DNA from: Nocardioides panaciterrulae
Lineage (GTDB): Bacteria > Actinomycetota > Actinomycetes > Propionibacteriales > Nocardioidaceae
Direction of reading: 5' to 3'
Assembly: GCF_013409645.1 (NCBI RefSeq)
Contig: NZ_JACCBG010000001.1
Location: 4,206,707-4,270,706 of the forward strand
DNA length: 64,000 bases
Under the pieces are notes generated by a model that made no database searches, was not told where the DNA came from, and saw only the letters and a program-made list of their open reading frames with translations. The position numbers were made by a program, and so were the translations under genes. The first letter of the stretch is position 1; every line of letters begins with the position of its first letter. This document shows positions 37,400 through 44,225 of this stretch, in pieces.

Positions 37400-37840
37400 A
37401 TGGATGCACATGAGAGGCGGGCCTGGGGCCCGCTCATCCGTGAGGCGCGCAAGGCGCAGAAGATCGATCAGGAAGAGCTCGCGCAGATGGCGGGCACGAC
37501 CCGCCGAACGATCGGATCGATCGAGCGCGGAGACACGACGGCGCAGACCGACGTGCTCAAGCGGATCCTCACGGCGCTCGGGCTGACCCAGTCGCTCGAG
37601 CTCGACCCAGACGTCCGCAACTTCGTCGCCATGCTGGGGCCCCTGCTCCAGCGGCTGGCGACAGACGAGCGCGCCCGGCTAATGCCGGCGATTGTGGAGT
37701 TGGTGGCCGACGCGCTGCAGGGTGATGCCAGCGCCGAGCCGACCCCGATTCGCGCCCGGCGCCCGATGTTCTCCTTCGACGAAGCCGACCAGGCCGCCCG
37801 CGACGAAGACCGCGAGAAACCCCGCATGGGGGACGAGTGA
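37400..37840 (+). CDS. Immunity repressor (XRE family)
   Basis: A 146-residue protein with an N-terminal helix-turn-helix: PLIREARKAQKIDQEELAQM, AGTTRRTIGSIERGD (recognition helix). The central part is helical (VRNFVAMLGPLLQRLATDER), perhaps for dimerisation; the C-terminus is acidic. No LexA-like Ser-Lys peptidase domain is present, so inactivation probably depends on the metalloprotease encoded next (GTGA overlap), as in ImmR-ImmA pairs. It faces the Cro-like gene across two operators. Confidence 0.8.
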   Translation: MDAHERRAWGPLIREARKAQKIDQEELAQMAGTTRRTIGSIERGDTTAQTDVLKRILTALGLTQSLELDPDVRNFVAMLGPLLQRLATDERARLMPAIVELVADALQGDASAEPTPIRARRPMFSFDEADQAARDEDREKPRMGDE

Positions 37841-38292
37841 CCGCAGCTCTGTCGGAGCTGGCACCTATGGTCCCGCCCGTGCCACTTCCCCACCCCTGGC
37901 GCCAGCTCCGAGAGCTTGCGCACGTCACGCTCCAGTGGCATGAGGGCGGCAAGATGGGCCAGGTCGACCACGGCACCCAGACCGTGAGCCTTCGACTTGG
38001 CCTCACCTGGGAGGAGCGCCGATGCACGCTTCTGCACGAGCTTCTCCACCTGGACAACGGCCCCCAGCCGTTCGGGTTGAAGGCGAAGGAGGAAGAGACC
38101 GTCCGGCGCCAGACGGCGCGCGAGATGCTCCCGGACATCTGGCAGGTCGGTGAGGCCCTGGCCTGGGCGCACACACCAATGGAGGCCGCCGAGGAGCTCG
38201 GCGTGGACCTATACGTCCTGCGCAAGCGGCTGCGGCACCTGCACCCCAGCGAGCTGCACTACCTCGAGCGCCGGCTGGCGCAGGCGGAGTGA
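37837..38292 (+). CDS. ImmA/IrrE-like metallopeptidase
   Basis: A 151-residue protein with the zinc-peptidase motif HELLH in TLLHELLHLDNG (near residue 66) and a downstream acidic EEETVRRQ that may supply the third ligand. The fold upstream (TVSLRLGLTWEERRC) fits ImmA/IrrE. The family cleaves a partner repressor; the partner here is the gene before it, which it overlaps by 4 nt (GTGA). The C-terminal half has a helix-turn-helix-like piece (AAEELGVDLYVLRKRLRH), as in several prophage ImmA proteins. Confidence 0.82.
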   Translation: MTAALSELAPMVPPVPLPHPWRQLRELAHVTLQWHEGGKMGQVDHGTQTVSLRLGLTWEERRCTLLHELLHLDNGPQPFGLKAKEEETVRRQTAREMLPDIWQVGEALAWAHTPMEAAEELGVDLYVLRKRLRHLHPSELHYLERRLAQAE

Positions 38293-38489
38293 GTGCCCCG
38301 TGACCGGCGGGATTTCTGAGAAGCCGCGGCGCGCTGAACACGCCGAGGATGTGTACGCCCGAACAGGACCGCGCTAGATTCGGGATATAGCGGCTGTTGG
38401 AGAGGTCGCGGGGATGCGCTTGGTCTGCTGCCAGACCCTTCCGGTTCGACCGGATGCAGCGCCCCCGGGCCCCTCGAGCAGTCGCTTCC
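38293..38489. other. Gap after the immunity genes with two small hairpins
   Basis: No convincing gene. It contains two perfect 6-bp hairpins, GGTCTG-CTGC-CAGACC (38422-38437) and TCCGGT-TCG-ACCGGA (38440-38454), which may end the repressor transcript. AT-richer boxes (TAGATT at 38375, TATAGC at 38386) precede them, so a short RNA is conceivable but unproven. Confidence 0.4.
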
Positions 38490-39263
38490 TCATCTCCACG
38501 CCGCCTGGCGCCACCACGGGATGGCGGCCAGGGTCGCCGGCCTTCCGAGCCACTTGAAGCCGTAGTTCACGCGCCGTCCGTTGACCGCGCGGATCTGGTG
38601 CGCCGTGCGTAGGAAGTGGTGCTCCTCGAAGCCGCCGAACTCGTCCGGTCGGAAGGCCAGCGCGAGCATGCCGGCGTACTGGTCTGCGGCTTGGAGCCCG
38701 AGGTAGTTCGCCTGGCCGTCGAAGTGCAGGCTGTGCATCAGGTGCCACGGCACCCAGTGCGGGTTGTTGCTACGACGGCGGTGGTCGATGTAGTCCGCCG
38801 TGGTGTCGTGTTTGAAGCCGCGAACGTGGCCGAAGCGGACGAGCGCATCGCGGGTTCCTCCGGGCCAGTCCCGGGCGGCAAGCAGTACCCGCTCCATCAC
38901 CATGCCGGCAGCGAAGTTGTAGAAGAGGGCGTGATCGTTCCTCATTCCGGCCTGCTGCGGGATCCCGGCCTTCTCGACGGCGACGTGCACCACCATCGCA
39001 GGCGTCAGCGCGCCGAGGAGGGACGCGACGCGCTGTCGGCGCGGGAAGGTCTTCACGTGCTCGTTCCAGTGGAGCGCCTTGCCTGCGGGGATGCCGAAGT
39101 CCTGGCGTAGATCGCGGACGGCCTGCATCAGGTGGGCCTCGTCCTCGTCCGCCACCAGCACGGCAGAGAAGGCGAAGAACGGGGAGGCCTTCGGGCCAAC
39201 TCCCCGATCGCCGGTCTCGTCGATGTAGACGCGGAGCAGCCGGCGTCCAGTGGTAGCGGTCAC
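38490..39263 (-). CDS. DUF3800 protein, likely lysogenic accessory gene
   Basis: A 257-residue protein with DUF3800 signatures: LLRVYIDETGDRGVG at the start (Asp and Glu of the RNase H-like fold), FFAFSAVLVADED, KALHWNEHVKTF, and the late ANYLGLQAADQYAG (conserved Asp). Members are predicted metal-dependent nucleases, and some lie in defence contexts, but no activity is established. It is a single gene between the immunity and integration modules, starting at GTG with a TAAGGT box exactly 7 nt upstream. Defence against other phages is a reasonable hypothesis. Confidence 0.78.
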   Translation of the reverse strand: MTATTGRRLLRVYIDETGDRGVGPKASPFFAFSAVLVADEDEAHLMQAVRDLRQDFGIPAGKALHWNEHVKTFPRRQRVASLLGALTPAMVVHVAVEKAGIPQQAGMRNDHALFYNFAAGMVMERVLLAARDWPGGTRDALVRFGHVRGFKHDTTADYIDHRRRSNNPHWVPWHLMHSLHFDGQANYLGLQAADQYAGMLALAFRPDEFGGFEEHHFLRTAHQIRAVNGRRVNYGFKWLGRPATLAAIPWWRQAAWR

Positions 39264-39270
39264 GGCCAGA

Positions 39271-39276
39271 ACCTTA
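39271..39276 (-). promoter_or_regulatory. Putative -10 box of the DUF3800 gene
   Basis: TAAGGT on the minus strand, ending 7 nt before the GTG start. No clear -35 box is seen. Same geometry as the Cro-like and lipoprotein genes. Confidence 0.45.
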
Positions 39277-39328
39277 CGGTCGGGCTCCCCCGGCAGCGCG
39301 CAGGCCGGCGTGGCCTGTGGAGAACCGA

Positions 39329-40735
39329 TCAGGCAGCGTCGATGGCCGCTGGCCCGAGCTGCAGACCACGGTGCTCGGCCTCGTCGGCAAGCGCGGCCGC
39401 GAGCTGGCGCAGCGCGTCATCGGGTAGTGACTGGACCCGCGGGAGCCATGAACCGGTCGAGGTCCGGCCGGCGAACGCCTGGGACGCAGCGTCCGCGGCG
39501 AGCAGCTGGGCGTCGGGGAGCAGGTGCGAGTAGGTGTCGACGGTCGTCTGGATCGACTCGTGGCCAAGGCGGGCCTGGACGACGTGGATCGGCGTGCCGG
39601 CGGCGAGCAGCCAGGACGCGTGGGTGTGGCGGAGGTCGTGGATCCGTGGGGCCTGGGCGAGCGTGCCCGTGCACCCGCACGGCGCCGGCGGGGTCTTGTG
39701 GAGCTTGCACCGCTGCGGCTCGCCGGTCCCGCACCGGCAGGCCGCCGGGGTGTGGGTCGGGCAGTGCTGGGCGCGCCAGAGCGCGGGGCGCCAGTTCTTC
39801 GACCAGAAGGTGCGGTGGACGATCATCCCGCCGCGGGGCGCGGTGAAGACGAGGTCGCGGCCGGCCTTGCCGTCGAGCAGCGGCCGGAGGTCCTCGACGA
39901 CCTCGGCCGGTAGTACGACGGTGCGGCGGCCCTTCTTCGTCTTGGGCGGCCCGATGACGCGCTGGCCGTCGCTGGACCACTTGAGTGCGCGGCGGATCTT
40001 CACGGTGCGTGCGCCGAGGTCGACGTCGCCGCGGCGGAGGACGACGGCCTCGCCCCAGCGGCAGCCGGTCCCGACCAGGAAGCGGAGGAAGGGGCGGTAG
40101 TGCGGGTGGAAGGTGTCGTAGAGCGCGTCCCACTCCGCGTGGGTCATGCAGACCATCTCGGCGTCGTCTTCGTCGTCCTCGGAGTCGACGGCGACGCGCC
40201 GGCCCTCCGGCAGGCGGACGCCCTTGGCCGGGTTGCGGTTGAGGTGGCCGAGCTCGATGCAGCGGGTGACGACGGCCGAGAGCAGGCCGCGCTGGTTCTC
40301 GAGGCTCTTCGTCGAGTAGGCCTCGCCGGTCGCGCCCTTGCCGGCGGCGAGGTCGTTCACGGCCTGGCGGACGACGTCGGCGGTGAGCTGGTCGGCGCGC
40401 GTAGTGCCGATCAGGTGGCCCCAGCTCCGGGACCAGAGGCGCTCGTAGCCGAGGCGGGTTCCTTCCTCGATGCCGGTGAGCAGCCGGATGTGGTCGGCGG
40501 CGATCTCGTCCAGCGTCGGGATGCCCTTCTCCTGCTCGCCCTCGTAGAGCTTGTCGAGCGCGCCTTGCGGGCCGAGCGCGTCGAGCCACTTCGAGAAGGT
40601 CTCTGCGTCGCTCTTCTTCGTGAACGACTCGGAGGTCTGCAGCGGCTTCCCGGTCTTCGGGCTGGTGCCGTGCCGGAACCGGACCCGGTAGGTGGTCGTT
40701 CCGTCGCTGTTGGTGAGGGTCTCGACCTTGCGCAT
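39329..40735 (-). CDS. int: Tyrosine-type integrase with Cys-rich insert
   Basis: A 468-residue site-specific recombinase. An arm-binding-like N-terminus (TYRVRFRHGTSPKTGKPLQ) and a core-binding domain (~75-170) precede the catalytic domain: Arg 226 (GTGCRWGEA), HDLRHTH (His 366, Arg 369), LGHES (His 392) and Tyr 402 (DTYSHLLPD). An unusual insert at about 325-355 has six Cys and two His (HCPTHTPAACRCGTGE, RCKLHK, PCGC), suggesting zinc. ATG at 40735 is chosen for its AGGAG site. It lies beside the attP region and would integrate the phage at a tRNA-like site. Confidence 0.92.
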   Translation of the reverse strand: MRKVETLTNSDGTTTYRVRFRHGTSPKTGKPLQTSESFTKKSDAETFSKWLDALGPQGALDKLYEGEQEKGIPTLDEIAADHIRLLTGIEEGTRLGYERLWSRSWGHLIGTTRADQLTADVVRQAVNDLAAGKGATGEAYSTKSLENQRGLLSAVVTRCIELGHLNRNPAKGVRLPEGRRVAVDSEDDEDDAEMVCMTHAEWDALYDTFHPHYRPFLRFLVGTGCRWGEAVVLRRGDVDLGARTVKIRRALKWSSDGQRVIGPPKTKKGRRTVVLPAEVVEDLRPLLDGKAGRDLVFTAPRGGMIVHRTFWSKNWRPALWRAQHCPTHTPAACRCGTGEPQRCKLHKTPPAPCGCTGTLAQAPRIHDLRHTHASWLLAAGTPIHVVQARLGHESIQTTVDTYSHLLPDAQLLAADAASQAFAGRTSTGSWLPRVQSLPDDALRQLAAALADEAEHRGLQLGPAAIDAA

Positions 40736-40818
40736 CGGTGTCTCCTGTCGTCGTGGCCGGACGCTAGTCGCGGGCACCGACAGGGGGCGGTGTGTACGGG
40801 AGTGCATTTAGGCGAAAT

Positions 40819-40866
40819 GCACTTCGGCCCCCGGTCTGCGTTTCCGCAGGCCAGGGGCCGAAGTGC
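40819..40866. terminator. Strong hairpin beside attP
   Basis: Twenty-two paired positions with two mismatches (40819-40840 with 40845-40866) and a 4-nt loop. It lies directly downstream of the tRNA-like 3' end when read on the minus strand, so it may replace the host gene's terminator on integration, and it isolates the integrase gene. Confidence 0.75.
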
Positions 40867-40872
40867 TTCGTG

Positions 40873-40910
40873 TGCGCGAGGGGGGAGTTGAACCCCCTTC
40901 GGGCTTGGCC
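40873..40910 (-). other. attP core candidate: tRNA/tmRNA 3'-end-like sequence
   Basis: On the minus strand, GGGGG-TTCAACT-CCCCC (40897-40881) is a canonical T-arm with the conserved TTCRA loop, followed by a 7-nt acceptor-like strand and an A. A full tRNA cannot be folded, so only the 3' end is present, as expected for an attachment core that restores a host tRNA or tmRNA gene. The exact core length and host gene are unknown. Confidence 0.65.
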
Positions 40911-40949
40911 CTTGACCAGCGAAAACGGCCTCTGACCTGCGCGTTCTCG

Positions 40950-41033
40950 TTTGTCTCTGCTGATTGTAGACCCTTGCTTTGTGTCTCTGTGTGTATCTCG
41001 TGCACACGCCCCGGTGGTGTTTGTGCGTCTCCG
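40950..41033. repeat. Candidate integrase arm-binding repeats
   Basis: Three related direct repeats, TTTGTCTCTG (40950), TTTGTGTCTCTG (40978) and TTTGTGCGTCTCCG (41020), spaced 28 and 42 bp apart next to the tRNA-like core. The spacing and location fit arm-type integrase sites. Confidence 0.45.
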
Positions 41034-41117
41034 GTCCGCCCGCGCGACCGGCACTACACGGCGGAGTGGTCGTTCCATCCGGACAACGGGGCTGGACATG
41101 GTCATCAAGGCGGCCGA

Positions 41118-41360
41118 CTAGGCGGGTCGCGCCGCCCGCTGCCGACGCCTCCCGTCGCGCACCCGCTGCAGCCGCCGCACGAGCACCGCGTCGTGGGCGA
41201 GCGCGGCCGGCCGGTCCAGCAGCGCGTTCAGCTCCTGGTAGTAGCGCGTGGGCGAGACACCGAAGACGTCGAGGATCCGGGCGTTCTTCGCGCCGGCGTA
41301 CTTCCACCAGGCGCGCTCGAAGTCGAGGATCGCGTGTTCACGGTCGGTCAGGTCAGCCAT
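41118..41360 (-). CDS. DUF3263 family protein (second copy)
   Basis: Second copy of the gene ending at 142, same frame and length. Here its full upstream context, including attP, is visible. Confidence 0.75.
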   Translation of the reverse strand: MADLTDREHAILDFERAWWKYAGAKNARILDVFGVSPTRYYQELNALLDRPAALAHDAVLVRRLQRVRDGRRRQRAARPA

Positions 41361-41373
41361 GCCGACGAGCCTG

Positions 41374-41616
41374 TCACTGCTCGCCGACACCACGGCCGTG
41401 GGAGCGGTCGACGGTGTCCGCGCGCACGTCCGCCGCGGTGAAGGTGGCGATGAACGAGGACCGCTCCCCCGGCGGCCGGTACTGCACGTCAGCGGTCCAG
41501 GTGTCGTCGTCGTGCTGGGTCCAGGCGCGCAGCTCGCCTGGGCACCAGGCGTCGTCGACGAGCACCTCGACGTCGGGCCGGTCGATCGGGGCGTAGACGA
41601 TGCGCTGCTTGGCCAT
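41374..41616 (-). CDS. Small acidic hypothetical protein (second copy)
   Basis: Second copy of the 80-residue gene at 398-640; intact. Confidence 0.65.
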   Translation of the reverse strand: MAKQRIVYAPIDRPDVEVLVDDAWCPGELRAWTQHDDDTWTADVQYRPPGERSSFIATFTAADVRADTVDRSHGRGVGEQ

Positions 41617-41645
41617 CGGGCCAGCCTGCCACCGGCATGCCGAAA

Positions 41646-41678
41646 GCCCCCGCCACCCTGCGCGAGGGTGACGGGGGC
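41646..41678 (-). terminator. Hairpin downstream of lysis genes (second copy)
   Basis: Same 14-position stem as at 670-702. Confidence 0.6.
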
Positions 41679-41720
41679 GGTTCAGGCCGCGGCCTTCAGT
41701 GGGCCGGGTGAAGGCTTCGG

Positions 41721-41843
41721 TCAGCGGTCGGGGTGGAGCGCGGCCCTGCCCATGATCAGACGCACGACGATCTCGCTGGCCGGCGGCGTGCACCAAGCGC
41801 CGATGCCCATGCCGAGCACGAGGATCGCGAGCCGCTCGAACAC
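41721..41843 (-). CDS. 40-residue membrane protein (second copy)
   Basis: Second copy of the single-span peptide gene at 745-867; intact, same GGAG site. Confidence 0.55.
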   Translation of the reverse strand: MFERLAILVLGMGIGAWCTPPASEIVVRLIMGRAALHPDR

Positions 41844-41845
41844 GG

Positions 41846-42046
41846 TCAGCTCCGGGGCCGCTTCGGCACGTTGCTGCCCGCGAGTGCGGAGACCAGGGCC
41901 CCGATGAGCGCGCCGATGAAGGTGGCCCAGTCGCCGTCCGCGGCCTGCCAGGCGGCCCAGATGAGGGTCGCGAGGAAGGCGGCGGCGTAGATGGCCAGCC
42001 GTACTCGGGCGGGCAGGGACTGGAGCAGGTTGGTCAGGGGGTTCAT
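41846..42046 (-). CDS. Putative holin (second copy)
   Basis: Second copy of the two-span 66-residue protein at 870-1070; intact. Confidence 0.65.
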   Translation of the reverse strand: MNPLTNLLQSLPARVRLAIYAAAFLATLIWAAWQAADGDWATFIGALIGALVSALAGSNVPKRPRS

Positions 42047-42759
42047 CAGTTCTCCTCGGGGGTGATGTCGGCCGATAGGCCGAGGTGGTCGGCGTGGGTA
42101 CGGAACGCGCGGACGTGCCTCGCCTTGCAGCGGAGGACGAAGAGCCGGTCGTAGCGGCGGCGGCCGTAGGTTGCCGGCGTCTTCACCTCGCGCAGTCCGT
42201 GGACGCGGAAGACGATCCGGCCGATGGTGTTCATGTCGCCGGTCAGCGCCAGCGCGGCCCCGGGGTGCTGGGCGAGGATGCGGCGCAGCTCCTTGGCGAC
42301 GGCGTGGAACCCGCGGGCCCGGCGCCGGCGCCGCCACTTCGCGGTGGTGTCGGCCTTCGCCACCGCGTGGTGGGTGGCCGCGATGAGGAGGCCATCCGTG
42401 TGGAGGTCCTCGAGCAGCGCCCACGCCAGCTCGCGGCTGGGCCCGACGCGGCGGCGGTCGGTCCGTCGCAGCCCGGCGCCGACGTGGCCTCCGCGCATCA
42501 CCACGTGCCGCCCGACCGCCTTCTCGCGGAACCTCTCCACGAGCCAGGAGATGGCGTTCTCACCAGCGATGTGGCAGGAGAAGCCCTCGGCCGAGCGGAG
42601 GACCTCGTGGGAGGTCTTCTCCTTGGCCTCGTTGAACGTCACGACGTCGCCGCGCGCGAGAGCATCAGTGATCGTCTCGGCGTTCAGGCGGGCCGGGTCC
42701 GGGGACTCGATGTTGGTGTGCGCGAGCCGGAAGGTCCCGCGCCGGCCGGGGCGGGTCAT
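42046..42759 (-). CDS. EEP-fold nuclease (second copy)
   Basis: Second copy of the gene at 1070-1783; all EEP motifs are unchanged. Confidence 0.75.
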   Translation of the reverse strand: MTRPGRRGTFRLAHTNIESPDPARLNAETITDALARGDVVTFNEAKEKTSHEVLRSAEGFSCHIAGENAISWLVERFREKAVGRHVVMRGGHVGAGLRRTDRRRVGPSRELAWALLEDLHTDGLLIAATHHAVAKADTTAKWRRRRRARGFHAVAKELRRILAQHPGAALALTGDMNTIGRIVFRVHGLREVKTPATYGRRRYDRLFVLRCKARHVRAFRTHADHLGLSADITPEEN

Positions 42760-43421
42760 TTTCCCGGGCCGCCCACGGCGCCGGTGACCTGAGCGATCTT
42801 CTTGAGCACCGAGCGGACGGTCTCGCCGACGAAGTCGGGCGAGCCCTTCGGGTCGTGCAGGTTCATGTCGGCGTCGAGCAGGTCCTGGACCATGGCCTGC
42901 TTGTCCTCCGGCTTCCAGTCACGGTATGCGGGCATGTCGTCCTCCAGCTGGGGTGGTGGGGTGGTGACGAGCGGGCGGGGTCGCCACTCGTAGTCGGGGG
43001 CGTTGTTCGCCAGGCCGTTGCAGCCGGCGAGGTAGGAGCGCCACGAGGCCGCGGCGCCGGCCGAGAGCGGCTGGTCGGTGCCGAGGGTGATGTGGCAGTG
43101 GGGGTCCATGCCGCCGTGCTGCGGGGTCTTGTCGCGCCGCCATGCGCCGCCGCCGTGTTCGCGGATGGTGCGGACGAGCTTGTCGACCTGGGAGCCGGTG
43201 AGGTCCCAGATGCGGACGTCCATGCAGCCGCCCTGGTCGTGGTAGCCGGCCGAGGCCGCGGCGCCGCCGCCGTTGCGGGTCATGAAGGCGCCCTGGACGA
43301 TCGTGGGCTCGAAGCCGAGGTCGGCGACGACGGCTTGCCACCAGTCGTGCATGTAGGCGGTGAGGTAGATGCCCCGGCCGCTGGTGTCGGTGCCGTAGCG
43401 GTGGACGGTGAAGTCGGGCAC
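42756..43421 (-). CDS. Endolysin, M15-type (second copy)
   Basis: Second copy of the gene at 1780-2445; zinc-site residues are unchanged. Confidence 0.8.
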   Translation of the reverse strand: MPDFTVHRYGTDTSGRGIYLTAYMHDWWQAVVADLGFEPTIVQGAFMTRNGGGAAASAGYHDQGGCMDVRIWDLTGSQVDKLVRTIREHGGGAWRRDKTPQHGGMDPHCHITLGTDQPLSAGAAASWRSYLAGCNGLANNAPDYEWRPRPLVTTPPPQLEDDMPAYRDWKPEDKQAMVQDLLDADMNLHDPKGSPDFVGETVRSVLKKIAQVTGAVGGPGK

Positions 43422-43489
43422 GGGGGCCTCCTGGGGGGCGCGACAGTGGACCCGCGACCAGGCGGCCGAGGGCTAGACGAAGACGGATG

Positions 43490-43870
43490 TCAGGGGTCGA
43501 GCGTCGTCAGTGCGGACTCGACCTCGATCGGGGCGGGCGGCACGTCGCCGCCCAGGCGGATCACCTCGTCGCGCAGCAAGATCGCCCAGCGGATCAGCGA
43601 GGTCAGCATCGACGCCTGCCGCCGGTTCTGCTCCTGCAGCGAGGCGTTCGTGCGGCGCTCCTCGATCAGCGCCTGCTCGAGGTCGGTGACGCGAGCTTCG
43701 AGCTTCTCGATGCGCTTCCCCTGCTCCTCGGACCACGCCTGCCATTGGGCGGAGACCGACGCCTCGGTCTCGACCTCGTCCCGACGGTGGCCGAACGCCC
43801 GGTTGAGCAGCAGCAGCACGAGCGGGCTGACGATGGTCGCGATCAGCGCCACCCAGATTGCTTCACTCAC
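43490..43870 (-). CDS. Membrane-anchored coiled-coil protein (second copy)
   Basis: Second copy of the gene at 2514-2894; intact. Confidence 0.65.
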   Translation of the reverse strand: MSEAIWVALIATIVSPLVLLLLNRAFGHRRDEVETEASVSAQWQAWSEEQGKRIEKLEARVTDLEQALIEERRTNASLQEQNRRQASMLTSLIRWAILLRDEVIRLGGDVPPAPIEVESALTTLDP

Positions 43871-44033
43871 ACACTCGATCCCTTCGGCTGGTCGTCGGGT
43901 TCACGGCGGCCTCCTCGTGGCAGTCGGTCTGGAGTTGTCAGGAGCTCGTCAGGGCCCGGTCAGGCCCGCTGGGTGCCGTGCATACCGAGCAGTAGGCCGC
44001 ACTGTCGGGCGCCGGTGTCATAGGGTGTGCGGC

Positions 44034-44225
44034 ATGGCCGACCAGACCGATATCGCTCTACTGGCGCTCGCGACGAGCATGGGCGTCGACCTCCCGGTCG
44101 GCCTCGGCATCGTGGAGGCTGTCCGTTCGGAGGCGACCGCCTTGCCCCTGCCCGACTTGGCGCGGCGGGTGCAGGAAATGGTCTCGGATGAGTTGTACCC
44201 ACTGGGAGGACTGCCGCGTCGTTAG
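44034..44225 (+). CDS. Small plus-strand protein (second copy)
   Basis: Second copy of the 63-residue gene at 3058-3249, with the same TAGGGT box 7 nt upstream. Confidence 0.5.
   Translation: MADQTDIALLALATSMGVDLPVGLGIVEAVRSEATALPLPDLARRVQEMVSDELYPLGGLPRR

Larger units (their letters stand above)
1..40976. other. One complete unit of a circularly permuted temperate phage genome
   Basis: The sequence starting at base 1 recurs at 40977, so one genome unit is 40,976 bp. It holds a full siphovirus gene set: packaging, head, tail, lysis, integration, immunity, recombination and replication genes. No host chromosomal genes are seen. The permutation point is arbitrary: it falls inside the attP region, between the integrase start (40735) and the DUF3263 gene (stop at 142). 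Confidence 0.9.

Noticed and set aside
38414..38560. A short plus-strand frame after the ImmA-like gene
   Set aside because: The translation is Pro/Ser/Arg-rich without structure, spans two hairpins and overlaps the end of the DUF3800 gene.
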